Shown here piece by piece: positions 11,946 to 22,887 of a stretch of 64,000 bases of DNA. The stretch comes from Symsagittifera roscoffensis (Eukaryota; Xenacoelomorpha; Acoela; Convolutidae). The stretch spans positions 94,835,845 through 94,899,844 of the forward strand of contig NC_087062.1 in NCBI RefSeq assembly GCF_963678635.1, in the 5' to 3' direction. The position numbers were made by a program, and so were the translations under genes. The first letter of the stretch is position 1, and every line of letters begins with the position of its first letter. The notes under the pieces are model-generated. The model saw only the letters and a list, made by a program, of their open reading frames with translations, had not been told where the DNA came from and made no database searches.

Positions 11946-12241
11946 AACTTGGAATAATTTCTAAGACGGATTACATTTCCGCTTACGCGTTAGTAGCACG
12001 AAATATATCGCGCATCAATTGTCCTAAATTGGCCAAATTGACAATCTTGAAACCCTCATATCTTTGAAAAAAGGATCGCAGGTGAAATGTCGTTTTAAGT
12101 TTGAGCTCAGGCCAATGAAACCTTTCGAATGATTTGAAAAAATTTTGTCAAAAATTGCTGGTTGAAAAGTCAAAAAAATCTGGATAAAAAACCACCCCAA
12201 GCACAAATATTCCGTCATTTTTTACGAGAATAGTCGGAACA
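11944..12241 (+). mobile_element. Helentron-like element, right-hand half only (copy a)
   Basis: From ccaacttggaataatttc onward this matches the right half of the roughly 532-bp family described at 48303-48834. It includes the conserved CpG-bearing core (ttacgcgttagtagcacg) and the end tagtcggaacaat. The right hairpin is decayed. The left half is replaced by the four 1163-bp units, so the array may lie inside, or have displaced, the rest of the element. Confidence 0.75.
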
Positions 12242-13401
12242 ATAAGAATAAGGATAGAAAAAAACTGTTCTACATTACCCTTTAACTGATGAGAATTAAC
12301 TCCAACAACGAGTAATTCGTAAAACAATCCGATGACTTTTAAATTCTCTTCTATAAGTTTTTTGTAAAGACTCTATACTAGAAAAATCGCAATCAAGTCT
12401 AACTATTTTTGTTTGACACAGTTAAATTGATATGCGACATAGAAGAGTTGAAGGTTGTAATGCTTCAAAGTGAAATATTAAAGTTGTAAGATCTTATCTA
12501 TTTGTTAACAAGTTCAACAAAATAGATCTAACGAGTGAACTCTCGTTTCACGTGTGTTGACCCATAATCTGCAATTGGTATACTATACAAATATTACTTA
12601 TATTCCAGTAGAATTAAGCAATATTTGAAAAGTTTGCCGACATTAGATTTTCTGCAAATCTGCACAAATGTCCCGCGTTTTGTCATTACAAACGGTTGTT
12701 CCACAGTGAACTGTACCAAAAACCAAAGAGAATTAAGTTAAAATCAAGACGATGTGAGTTGGTTGGGGCAGTACAACAAAGCCGAAGTACCACAGTGTCG
12801 AATAAAAGGCTGTTCAACAGTGCTGCAAAAAGAAAATGTGTTGTTCATCAGTGCCAAAAATGGATCTACTTAACAATCTCCCCCCTTTCAAGAAAGGGCG
12901 GGGAGGAGATTCTTTAGTAGATACAATAGGGGGAGAGATTGTTAAGTAGATCCCCAAAAATTATTTTAACTACTGTTCTTTTCTAATCCCAAGTGGGGGT
13001 ATTCTCATGATGGCGGGAATAAATGATGAAAAAAGTCAATCAGAATCAATAGAAGTTCCATATGACTAAATGGCTTTTGCACAAAGCTGAAATCGTTTTC
13101 AACAAAAATGAATTAGCAGCAGAGCAAAATTTTGCTGTAAAATTCTTGCAGTTATACAAAAAAAATTTTTGTTTCGTTTTTCATTTGAAAAGAAAAAACC
13201 CTTTTAGGTTTTCCCAATGCCTCACTTGGATTTCGCAGTATTTGAAAATTTATTATCTGTTCATTTTCTAATCGGTCAATATTGCTTTTAATGGCTTGGT
13301 TTTTTTTTGCTTACTTTGAGATTTTTGGGAGTTCTTATCAGATTTTTGACTACTTAATTCTGATTGGCTGAAAATAGCTGAAAAAAAGCATACAGTCCAT
13401 T
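12242..13401. other. No recognisable gene; one strong hairpin
   Basis: AT-rich sequence with small ORFs (12696-12917, 13062-13271) that resemble no family. The only structure I see is the inverted repeat at 12862-12953, listed separately. Confidence 0.5.
12862..12953. repeat. 92-bp inverted repeat with a nested hairpin
   Basis: Left arm 12862-12885 (ggatctacttaacaatctc then a C run) is the reverse complement of 12929-12953 apart from one extra base. Inside lies a second perfect hairpin, ccctttc-aa-gaaaggg (12883-12898). It could be a small foldback element or a structured transcript. There is no coding around it. Confidence 0.75.
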
Positions 13402-13603
13402 CATCATGAGAGGGTGCCGGACAACAAGCCGACGGGAGTTCAAGCCGAAGAGAAAAATTAGGGTCAGGAAGCCGAAAATTTGCATGTAAATTTAGAATGA
13501 ACTTAGAAAGGTCGCGGAAACGAAAATTTTCGTTCCGGTTGAGCTTTTCAGAATAAATACCACATGTTTTAAAACAATTTTATTTATTATTTCCTGACTC
13601 AAT

Positions 13604-14053
13604 ATGGACTTTTCTTTTATCGAAGCCAAAAACAAAAAAGGTCAAAATTTAATTATAAACGGATTTATGTTTCGAAGAAATAAAACTAATGAAAACTTTA
13701 TTTACTTCAAATGTTCTGAAATCAATTGTCCATCGCGTGTTACAATGACAGGAGACTCAAAATCGTTTTTCAAAAAACCTGGAGAACACAATCACCTCCC
13801 CCCAGATGAAAAAATTCAGCAAGAAAAATTTCGAAAAACAGTGACTCAGAGCGTTGAGCAAAATGTCAGTAGAAGTTTGAAGAAATCCTATGACGAAGCG
13901 ATTCAGGGGACTTCTGAAGATTTTTTGCCCCCAAAATACGAGAAAATCAGAAAAAGCATGAGCCGAAAAAGAGCCGAAATTTTACCAGAATCTCCGAAAA
14001 TTTTAGGAGATGTGAAAATTGAAGGTGCATGGCAAAAAAACGAAACAAGGTAA
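13604..14053 (+). pseudogene. FLYWCH zinc-finger N-terminal part of a MULE transposase
   Basis: The 149-residue open frame starts at the first ATG inside the element. Residues about 20-65 follow the FLYWCH pattern: F-x-R...(F/Y)-x-C...C...H-x-H, seen here as FMFRRNKTNENFIYFKC, then CPSRV, then HNHLPP. FLYWCH fingers are a known DNA-binding front end of animal Mutator-like transposases. The frame ends at a stop near 14051. The transposase continues in a different frame from about 14054, so this is the front half of a frameshifted gene. Confidence 0.75.
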
Positions 14054-14797
14054 AGAATTTGTTCTTCATCAAGAAATTGGTCTCGTAATTTTTGCGACAA
14101 CTGAAGGCCTAGAATTTTTGGTTCGTTCAAAAAATATTATGGGCGATGGAACTTTCAAATCAGCGGGGTAATTGCAGCTGTCAAGAAAATTTTCGTAGTA
14201 TCTACTCATTGGGGATGCTGGTTCCACTTTTCCCAATGCATATTTCAAAAATTTCAAGATTTTGGTCTTCAAAAAGGCTATCAAGACGAAAACCTGAAAA
14301 AAATTGCGCAAAAACTTTTCAGCTTTGCGTTTTTGCCTGAATATGAAATTGAAGGCGCTTTCGGAGGTTTTGAGGCCGAAATCGAAGAAGACCCGATTTT
14401 TTCGCGATACCCAGAAATCGGACAATTTTTTGCTTACATGTGGAATTTTTGGATTCTTGGCCGAATTCCTTTAACTTTATGGAATGTGTTTGATCGGCCC
14501 TTAAATCTGAGGACAACCAACAAATGTGAGAGCTGGAATCGTGACTGGAACGCATCTGTGGGGACAAAAAATCCGGTTTTTTGGACGGTTGTTCAAAAAC
14601 TTAGAGAACAAGAGCAATATTCGCGACTCGATATACGACGTATTTCTCGAGGAGAGGCATGTAATATTCAAAAAAAGAAGTATCGAGACCTCAATGAGAA
14701 AATTTCCCGCCTTAAAAACTCATACTTAGATGGAACTTCGTCTTTGAAAAACTATTGGGAAGGTGTTTCTAATATTTGCAGTAATTTTCGTAATTAA
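14054..14797 (+). pseudogene. MULE transposase catalytic region, frameshifted
   Basis: Three frames must be followed. About 14054-14165 holds the first catalytic motif DGTF (Asp codon 14145-14147). About 14165-14332 holds the conserved GCWFHFSQ stretch and an FAFLPEY stretch. The open frame 14333-14797 (154 residues) carries the C-terminal signature RTTN-x2-ESWN seen in MULE transposases. At least two frameshifts separate these parts, so no transposase can be made. Order and motifs fit a single decayed gene with the FLYWCH part at 13604-14053. Confidence 0.8.
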
Positions 14798-15023
14798 AAA
14801 TCGTATAAACCGTCTTTTTATTTTTTCGGCTTGAAGTCCCGTCGGCTTGAAGTCCCTTCGGCTTGAAGTCCCGTCGGCTTGTTGTCCTAGACCCATCATG
14901 AGGGGCGCCACAATCCCAAATCAGTGTTCAGTAAAGTAATTTAAATTACGGAACTTGAAAAGTCAAAAATGCCAAATTTAATTAGCATGCCTATTTAAAA
15001 ACATATAGTTTGAAAAACCGGTG

Positions 15024-15426
15024 AATTCCCATAGGTTCCAATATTCATAGGTTCCAAAATGAAAAATCAGTCGCATAAGTTCCAAAATGTTTCTTCTTCA
15101 ATTCTGATTGGTTGAAATTTGAGCCAACGAATTTATGGATCGATTGTTTACTGTTCAACCAGCATAAACTCAAGCTGCAGAATAGTGACCGCCGCAGCCG
15201 CGCCAACGTGTTGCGAGCTTGCCACCAAAGGGTAGGACTCTATACAAAATTTAGAGCCGGTTATCGCCGCGAAGCGGCGACGCGCGCGTAGCGCGCCCAC
15301 CGGCGACCTTAAACCGAGACTCGGCTAATTTAGTCTTTTGACCAATTGAAAAGATTTGGAACTTATGCGACTGCTTTTTTATTTTGGAACCTATGGGAAT
15401 GATTTTTTATTTTGGAACCTATGAAT
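15024..15426. mobile_element. Miniature inverted-repeat element with composite arms and GC hairpins
   Basis: The left arm (15024-15090) holds two cataggttccaa motifs and then tcgcataagttccaaa. The right arm (15353-15426) is its reverse complement with the two outer motifs in swapped order. There is no ORF. The middle carries two perfect GC-rich hairpins, tcgccgc-gaa-gcggcga (15264-15280) and gcgcgc-gta-gcgcgc (15282-15296), in otherwise AT-rich DNA. I see no clear target duplication. Confidence 0.7.
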
Positions 15427-15813
15427 ACGCACCGAAAAACTGCTATTTCAAAATGTGCTTTTAAAAGCTTACAATTATACCAGGGTTCATTTAGTCGAAT
15501 TTTAAATTAGACGAAAGTGAATATTTTGTTTTTGAAATATTTTGAAAACTTCAGCCAATTTGTTTTTCTTCTGAATGCACAACTATTTAAAGCAATTAGC
15601 GCATGCTAGTATGCACACATGTTAATCAGTACACGTCTATTTTATTTGATGCCACTTTTTAAACTAACAAAAGTTCCATAAATCGGCGTCATAAAATTTT
15701 TCGCAAAAAAATAACAAAGCGAGTTGTCAAATCTTCTTCTCTGTTTTGCTCCAAAACAAAACAGTATTTAAACTAAATGCCAAAAGTTTTCGAACGGTTA
15801 CGTAGCAGTTTTT

Positions 15814-15936
15814 AGACAACCACGTATTCAGACACTGTATTTAACCAATCAGAATCGAGACAAAAGAGATATGAAATTTATTTCTTCCCTGTCTCGATTC
15901 TGATTGGTTAAAAAACGTCTGAATACGCGGTTGTCT
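15814..15936. mobile_element. 123-bp foldback MITE
   Basis: Arms 15814-15861 (agacaaccacgtattcagac...) and 15891-15936 are reverse complements with few mismatches, separated by a 29-nt loop. No coding. The arms contain attctgattggtt, a phrase also seen alone near 13357 and 15100, so this may be one member of a local family. Confidence 0.8.
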
Positions 15937-16512
15937 AAATACAGACCGCACTCCGTTTCAAACAAAGCTCAAAATTTTCAAATATTTTCAATATCTTCAC
16001 TGCTGAACACATTCTAGTTTTCGGGCCTGTTGAGTCTTAGTAACAAAAATGCGAACAAAATGCGAAAACTTTCGCAACATATTCTTGATGCTGATATCAG
16101 CTCGCTTTATAAGATTCAAATACTTAAATAACAACGACGATAAACATAATATTGTATCCGAAATGATAGAGTCTTATAATAAGTACCCCGGGTTGACCTG
16201 CACAGATCCAAAATGCTAGTCACACAATTCTATACATTAAGCCTATGCTAGTCTAACTATTTAAAACATTTGTTGAACATATCTTAAAAGTCACTTTGTT
16301 GAAGTCAAATTTATTACTCATTATTTCGGAACAAATCATGCTATTATTAAAAGATTTTACCGCATTTTTCTATAATTAATGTGAGACAATTCATGTCATG
16401 AATATCCTCGGGGGAGGGAGATCTTATTTGGAACCGAAGGGGAAGGAGTTGAGCCAAGTTTTTTGTTGTTGTTGTTGTTGTAGTACAATCAAAGTGGTCT
16501 TAAATCTTCTTT
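15937..16512. other. No recognisable gene
   Basis: AT-rich DNA between the MITEs and the BEL/Pao element. It includes a (TTG)n run at about 16463-16480. I looked here for the 3' LTR expected downstream of pol on the minus strand and could not match it by eye to the region upstream of gag (22170-22800). Confidence 0.45.
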
Positions 16513-19500
16513 TTTGGGGTTACGAGGGCAAGTTTCACCGCTGGTCTCGTTAAAGTACCTAGGGCTGTTTTCAGTTTACACGAGCGCGCGATGCCATCCG
16601 AGCCGGTAAAAACTTCTAACACTCGACCCAGTGGCCAGATGCCTCGTGGTGTAAAGTCCTCAAGTATCCACACGAGGTCATCTTTTTCGAGTGGTTCCTC
16701 GGGTTGCGTCCATTTAGTCCTTCTGATGAGAGTCGGAGCGTACTATTTAAGTAGATGCCTCCAGAAGCTGTCAAGTCTATCTTTTGCTCGCTTCCAGGAC
16801 TTGTTGGACAGTTTACTTTTAGATGCTTCGTAGAAGGCTGCTGCTGGAGCGTAGACGAATGGACGACTCATTAAGAAGTGGTTGGGTGTCAGTGGAAGGT
16901 CGTCGTCAAGGTCGCTACTGACATGAGTTAGCGGACGTGAGTTGAGGATTGCCTCGGTCTCGGCTACGATAGTAGCAAATAGATCTCTTGATAGTCGATC
17001 AGAACCGAGATTTAGTAAGAATGCTCGTTTTATCAATGAGACGAGTCGCTCCCACACGCCGCCAAAATGGGGGGCAGCCGGAGGATTTAGGCGCCATTCA
17101 ACATTGTGGATTTGTAGCGTTTCAGTTAGGGTGGTTTCGTTGAAGTTGATTGGTTCTGAGCGTAGTTGTTTACGCGCGCCGACGAAGTAAGTAGCGTTGT
17201 CAGAGATTAAAAGCTTAGGTGTGCCTCTCCTAGCAATAAAACGTCTAATTGCCGTTATACGGTTGTTCGTAGTAAGGTTGTCTGTCGATTCCAGGTGAAC
17301 CGCGCGAGTAGAGAGGCATGTGAAGAGGCAAATATAGCTTTTTTCAGTTGTATCCTTTGTTGCTATGTAGAATGGCCCGATATAGTCAATTCCTGTGTTT
17401 TTGAACGGAAATGGGTCGTCAGACGGATCGTCGAAACGAGTTGGCGGCAAATCGGCCATGAGTGGATGTAGCCCTTCGCCTTGGAATCTTCTGCAGAGAA
17501 AGCAGTTATGTCTTATCTGTCTGAGTGTTTTTCGGAGCCCAATGATGACAAAACTTTGTTGCAGGTAGTTGCGAATGTACTCAGTGCCGTGGTGCATGCA
17601 GCGGCGATGAGCGCTCTCGATCATCATACGCACAATTGGGTCCTTCGCGTTAAGAATTATTGGATGCTTTGTTGCGTCCGGTAAAGGTGAGTTTCGTAGT
17701 TGTCCTCGCGCGCGAATAACACCGTTGTCGAGAAAAGGTGACAGCTGTTGCAGTTTGTCTTTGTTTTCAACTTGTTGCTTGGCTCGTAGTTGATTGTAGG
17801 TGTCACCGAAGGTTTCTTGCTGGGACTGTTGATAATGGAGGAGCTTAACTTTTTCTAGGTCTTCCATAGTGGTAGAATGTTTACCGTTTCCCTTAAGTGT
17901 ATCGACAAAAACTATAACCCGAGCTGTGACCCGAACTAATCGAAACCAATCTGAAAACCTGGAAGAATCGATTAAGGGTGTAGTTGAGGGGCTAACCGTT
18001 GTAGCATTACTTTGTTCCATTATTTCGTTGGTCCCCCAAATAGGCTCATTGTTGAGTAGAAATTGTGGTGCATCCAACCAGAGCTTTGCTACGTCTTTAA
18101 GTTCAATTCCCCGTGTAGCACTGTCTGCTGGGTTGAGTCTACCAGGGATAAGTTTCCATTGTTCGGCTTTGCATAAAGTAAGTGTTTCACCAACTCTGTT
18201 TGCGCAGTAAGTTTTCAGTTTACCAGGTGAAGCGATCCAGGACAACACAGTAGTGCTATCCGTCCAAAAGTGAGTGGAGTGGGGCTTTAATCGCATTTCA
18301 TCAGTAGCGAACTTGTATAGCCGAGCACCCATAAGGGCGGCTTGTAATTCCAGTTTAGGAATGCTCTCTTGGTTCAATGGTGCTACCTTTGTTCTGCCAA
18401 TCAAGAAAGTAGCGTGTATGCCAGAGCTACAAGCAATTCGGAAGTAGATGCACGTAGCCATTGCATCTTGCGACGCGTCGCAGAAAACATGAAGCTGTAT
18501 ATCACTAGGTGACAGCTGTGGACCAAGTAAGAGCGGCAGTCTAACAGGGGGTACTTGTTTGCATTGGTCAACCCATTTGTCAATTATCGAAACAAAGTCA
18601 CTGGGCACGGTTTCGTCCCAAGAGATACCAGATTTCCACAAGTTTTGCAGAAGAATTTTGAGTTTTATGACAAACGGCGCTAGGATGCCTAAGGGGTCGA
18701 AAACCCTTGCTACTGTAGAGAGAACTGTTTGGAGTGTAGATGATGTAGTATTATTTAGCTTGGTTGTTGGTTGCACGAATATCGTATCGTCAGTTGTGTC
18801 CCATTTGACACCCAGAACACGATGCACTGTAGCATTAGTAGAAACTTCGCCTCCATCAATGGAGTAGATCGCGTCATTAGTGTTAGATACGAACTTAGTT
18901 AGGTTGAATCCCCCCTGTCTTAGGGAGGATTTTAGTTGCGTAGTAGAGTCTCTAGCCTCGTGTGTCGTGTTGAACGAGTGAACAAAGTCGTCCATGTAAA
19001 AGCTTTTGTGAAGCAGTTGAGCAATAATGGGTTTGGTTACGCAGTAGTCGGCAGCTGTCTGATGAAGCGCAAAGATGGCAATGGATGGTGAGCATTTTGC
19101 GCCAAAGATAAGTCGCGTGTATTGGTATTGTTTGATACCATTTTTAGTAGGCCAAAGGAAGCGAAGCGCATTTTGATCTTCATCTTTAATACCTATTTGC
19201 ATAAACATACCTTCAATATCCGCCGATACAGCCACAGGTTTTTCCCGGAATCGTAGTAAACATGTTGTTCAGGAGGTCAGGTCCAGTTTCGAGGCAAGAG
19301 TTCAGCGAGACGCCCTTGTAGGTTGAGGCAGCGTTGGCCACTCTGCGTACCTTTCCGGGCTTGTTTGGATTAGTTACAGGGTGATGTGGGAGGTACCAAA
19401 GTAATTCAGGTTATGGGTATTGGAAAGTAACGGGCTTGACGTGGTTATTTTCTAGGTCGGTAGTAAGCGATTTCTCATAGAGTTACATGGTTTCAGGTTC

Positions 19501-19706
19501 TTTTCTGAGCCGTTTTTGTAGCGATAGCAGTTGAGCTTTAGCTAACGGATAATTTTTTGGCATTTTTATTTCGTTTTTCCAGAGTAGATTTATTTTGTAG
19601 CGATCTCCATCGTGCTCAATACTTTTTTCCATAAATCTTAGTTGTCGTTTGCTTTCATCAGAGTATGTAGCTTTGTTATCTTCCTGGATGCCTGATCCTT
19701 CTACTT
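16513..19706 (-). pseudogene. BEL/Pao pol: reverse transcriptase, RNase H, integrase
   Basis: The main open piece (16743-19235) is 830 residues: RT catalytic YMDD at 80-83; RNase H with FCDAS at 251-255, E near 296 and D325; integrase zinc site H543, H549, C578, C581; integrase triad D617, D679, E729. All three enzymes keep their catalytic residues. The front of RT lies in 19240-19706, cut by two stops and a frameshift. The tail continues past the TAG at 16743 to about 16513, where a Pao-type C-terminal domain is readable (WILEDF...WPLGRV). Only about six lesions separate it from an uninterrupted coding region, so it died fairly recently. The description is from the sequence; nothing suggests current activity. 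Confidence 0.9.
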
Positions 19707-19707
19707 T

Positions 19708-21310
19708 CTAGAAATTTTCCACTAATTCAGTGAGATTAGCGTCTTCTTGATCATTTAAGTCAATGAAGTTAGTTGAGTGTGAATTTGATCCGGAACTATT
19801 AGATTTCTGGTTGAGTGGGCCAGTGATCGTCCAACCTAGTAGCTTTTTTACAGCGTAGGTGGTGCCTGTAGGACCTTTTCTGATATCGCGCTCCGCAATA
19901 TTCCAGAAAGCATCTACGCCAAGCAAAATTTGAACTGTGTTGTCGCCTAGTTCAGGAAAGTTGATATGTCGGAGGTGATTGTAGAGTGAGCACGTTTTGT
20001 TAAGGTTGTTAGCGTCGATAGCGTCAAAACTCAGAGCTTCAACTGAATAGACTGATTGTAGGGTGAAAGTAGGTTTTGTAGCGTTATGTGGTCCGATACT
20101 TAGCTGGACCAGCGAGGAAGACACTTTGTCCTTACTGAAAGCACCTCGTACGCTAAGCTGTAGTTGTTGGCTTGGTTTGCACTGAAGTGTTTCAGCTGTT
20201 TTGCTGAGGATATATGAGCAGCTGCTGCAGTTGTCGAGTATGGCGTAGCAATCTAGTTTGATGCCATTGTTAAACAGTGTTACCGGCATAAATTGTAACT
20301 GATTTCTGATGTTGGTCATATTTTGGATTGGATCCTCAGCTTGTTCCGAGGGCTTGGTTACTGTAGTGCCAAGCTGCATGTTATTTGATTTTTGGTTGTA
20401 CGTTTGAAACGGTTTTTTGTCGATGTGTAGAGTTGAATGGTGTTTCCCTCCGCAGTTGTTTATGAAACATCGCTTAGACGATGTGCATTCACTAAATCTG
20501 TGTTGGCCTAAGCAGTTGAAGCACTGCTTATGTTGCTTCACCAGCTCTGCCCGTTGATCTACGGGAAGTTTCAAAAAGTCCGGACATTTTCCAACGTAGT
20601 GAACTTGGCTATCTATTGGACATGTTAAAGTTGTTGGTCTTGCTGATATGCCTGAAGATTTGTCGTAGTTTTGCTTGGACATAGAAGTAAATTGGTTGCG
20701 TCGGCTGTCGGGTTGTTGTTGTTTCATAGGTTGGCGATTTCGTCCCGCTTGGTTTGGAGTCGACGGCTCTATGTCTAGGTTCTCGCATGCTCGCGAGTAG
20801 TTATTGAGGTACTGCGTCAAGTCTTTGAAGGTAGCATAATCGAGACCGTGCAGCACGCAGTGTTCTTCCCACTTCATTAGTAGACTTACTGGGAGTTTTC
20901 ATCGAGCAAGTCGGGTCAGGTTACTAGAATTTAGATCAGCGGTGTAGCCGTTGAGTTCGAAGTTGTGGATTAATTTCCGTAGGAAAACAGCGTATCGTAT
21001 AAAGCCCTGTGGTTCGCTTAGTATCAATTTGTCAAATTTTTCAAGTTCCCTGATGAACGCTGACACCACATAATTTGGGTTACCGTATCTGCGCACTAAT
21101 TCAAGTATTGCCTGTTCATACTGAGAAGAATTGGTTCCGTAGCTCTCTATTAGAGATTTAGCATTATCAGTGCATAATGACTGCAAGTAAGTTATTTTTT
21201 CAACCGGGTTTAGGCGTGCGTTGTTGCCAATCGCAGTCTGGAAGAGTTCGAACCAGTTGTTCCACTCCAGTGGGTTGCCTTCAAACTTTTGTAGTTTTAT
21301 ATCTGGTAAT
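19708..21310 (-). pseudogene. BEL/Pao gag core, zinc clusters and protease region
   Basis: Two same-frame pieces (20899-21186 and 20877-19708) are interrupted by one TGA, probably a CGA to TGA change. The first is the DUF1759-type gag core (ELVRRYGNPNYVVSAF). The second has cysteine/histidine clusters at about residues 85-150 of the 389-residue piece, including CFNCLGQHRFSEC and CGGKHHSTLH. A retropepsin-like stretch AILDNCSSCSYIL follows at about 210-222, and ILLGVDAFW near 315. The active site reads D-N-C rather than D-S/T-G, which may be a real variant or decay. It ends at a TAG at 19708, from where pol continues in the same frame for a short way. Confidence 0.8.
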
Positions 21311-22169
21311 TTGAATCCTTTGGTTGTTGTTCGTGTGATTGTAGGATAGTCCTATGATGGTAGTTGAAGTGGTTGGTAACGAACTGTTCAGATGTAGTAG
21401 CAGGACTTTTTGCAATTGAAGTTGTTAGCAGACCATATCGATTATTGCCAGTTGACATCTGGGCTTCGTGTCTTGAGTTGTCGTTCCAAATGTGATTTTC
21501 ATTGGAAACTGGTGGAGGCGAGAAGTTATATCGCAGAGGAGCTCGAAAGTTGAAAGTACACGGGTTTGCAGACGGTGAGACTGATCTGAACTCAGTTGTA
21601 GAAGTAGTGATGACACCGTTGATTGTCTGATCCATAGCTCTGTTGGTTCCCGGTAGAGGTGGGAAACTGTAGCGTTGTGGAGCGTCTAAGTCGAATGTAC
21701 TCAAGCCGTAGGTGGATGTGTAAGTTGAGAAGTCGGCAGCCGTAGTACTGATGAAGTTGTTGGCCAAGCTTTCAGTAGTATTTGAGCTTCCTACTGGTAC
21801 ACTGGCTGTTGCAGATGTGCCTTGCACTCTAAGTGGGCTGTTTGACCTTGTGGAAACTGAACCATCGTTTGTTAAGACCTTTTCGTATTTTCTAACATTG
21901 ATTAGTAGGTCGCACTTTCGTTTTCGTAGCGTTGAAGCAGTGTTGAGGCAGTCTTGTGCTTCCTGAGTAGAAAACGCGGTTAAGTCGTCTGCGAGCGTAT
22001 CAAGCAGATCAAAACAAGTGATTATCTCCTCAAAAGTGAGTTTAACGTACTCGATTTTGCTTGAGTTGGCTATTTGCCTCGTTACTTCTTCCTCAAGCTC
22101 CTCGAAAGTACTGTAGCGGCGTCTCCATTGATTGAGTAGCTGTTGTAAGGTTGGCTTCGTTGGAGCCAT
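21297..22169 (-). pseudogene. BEL/Pao gag N-terminal region
   Basis: A 290-residue open frame starting at the first ATG of the element. It opens with a charged helical segment (about residues 1-110: LLNQWRRRYSTFEELEEEV and following) that may form a coiled coil, then a long Ser/Thr/Asn-rich linker (about 110-280). The frame ends at 21297. The following DUF1759-type core continues one frame over (about 21187-21310), so a single frameshift separates the two. This N-terminal plus linker arrangement is common in BEL/Pao gags. Confidence 0.75.
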
Positions 22170-22887
22170 TCAAAAAAGTAGTACAAAGAGTAGAAAAAAT
22201 GTATTAAAAGTTAACGAGCTCGGATGGCAGCGATCGCAAAGTAGTTCCGGTAATGAAGCTTTTTGAGCTTTCTCAAGATTTTTACTATAAGTTACGTTTA
22301 ATTTTTTGTTAAAGTCAACCAGCCAGAGGTTTAGCCCGGTGGTTAATTAAACAAAGTGAGCTACAGCTCACGCAGATATGAGCTTTTTAATTATTGTTAA
22401 GGACTAAGCGGTGAAACTTTCTTCTTTTTTTTAAGAGTTCAAATGAGTAAAAAATTTTGAGACTTTCAACATTTTTGTAAAACTTTTGTAGATGTGGCTA
22501 GTAAAACCTTTTTTTTTAGTTATGGGTTTAAAAAAACGTTTCGGAAAAAATAAGCTTTTGAAAATTCGCAGCAGCTAGTTTTGGGCTAGAAAGTTTTGGC
22601 TATCAGTATTTTTTTTGTATAAGTGGGAACCTTGTTTTTTCTTTGTGTTTAGGTACTACCTTAAAATTAAAATAAACCAATTAAAATTAAATTGACCAAT
22701 TTAGCACTAACATTTCATTTTGGAGGTTGTAGATTTCTAAATAAACTGTACAAAAGCTTAGCACAATTGTTTTAAATTTTAGCACAATGTCGGTTTTGTG
22801 TTGACGAGAGAATAGCAGCGTGATGTTTTTTTTTGAGGGGTGGGGAAATTTTGAAGGGATCTAGTAAAAGTTTGATCAAGCCTGCAA
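22170..22887. other. Upstream flank of the BEL/Pao element; nothing firm
   Basis: This should hold the 5' LTR and primer-binding site of the minus-strand element. I could not recognise a tRNA-complementary site or a copy of the downstream flank, so LTR limits are not given. No gene seen. Confidence 0.4.

Larger units (their letters stand above)
13402..14902 (+). mobile_element. Mutator-like element with 9-bp target site duplication
   Basis: The 9-bp direct repeat catcatgag occurs at 13402-13410 and 14894-14902. Between them, the left end (13419-13450, ggacaacaagccgacggg...) is matched by the reverse complement at 14856-14887 with one mismatch, extending imperfectly outwards. Inside are a FLYWCH-like domain and a MULE transposase. 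A 9-bp duplication and inverted ends fit Mutator-like elements. The right end is elaborated by three tandem copies of a roughly 18-bp ggcttgaagtccc unit (14828-14880). The coding sequence is frameshifted, so this copy is dead, although its ends look intact. Confidence 0.85.
16513..22169 (-). mobile_element. BEL/Pao retrotransposon, coding region nearly complete but broken
   Basis: In order on the minus strand it encodes a gag with a DUF1759-type core, three zinc-binding clusters, a retropepsin-like region, reverse transcriptase (YMDD), RNase H, integrase (HHCC and D,D,E) and a Pao-type C-terminal domain. This order and the tandem zinc clusters are typical of BEL/Pao. Lesions seen: a frameshift near 21300, a TGA at about 20899, a TAG at 19708, two further stops between 19390 and 19490, a frameshift near 19245 and a TAG at 16743. 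I could not find LTRs by eye. Confidence 0.9.

Noticed and set aside
13604-14797. Introns in the MULE gene at 14047 (aaggtaaag)
   Set aside because: The donor-like site is present, but coding similarity continues immediately after it in another frame, so a frameshift is the simpler reading.
22170-22800. 5' LTR and primer-binding site of the BEL/Pao element
   Set aside because: No stretch matched the downstream flank 15937-16512 by eye and no tRNA-complementary site was recognised.
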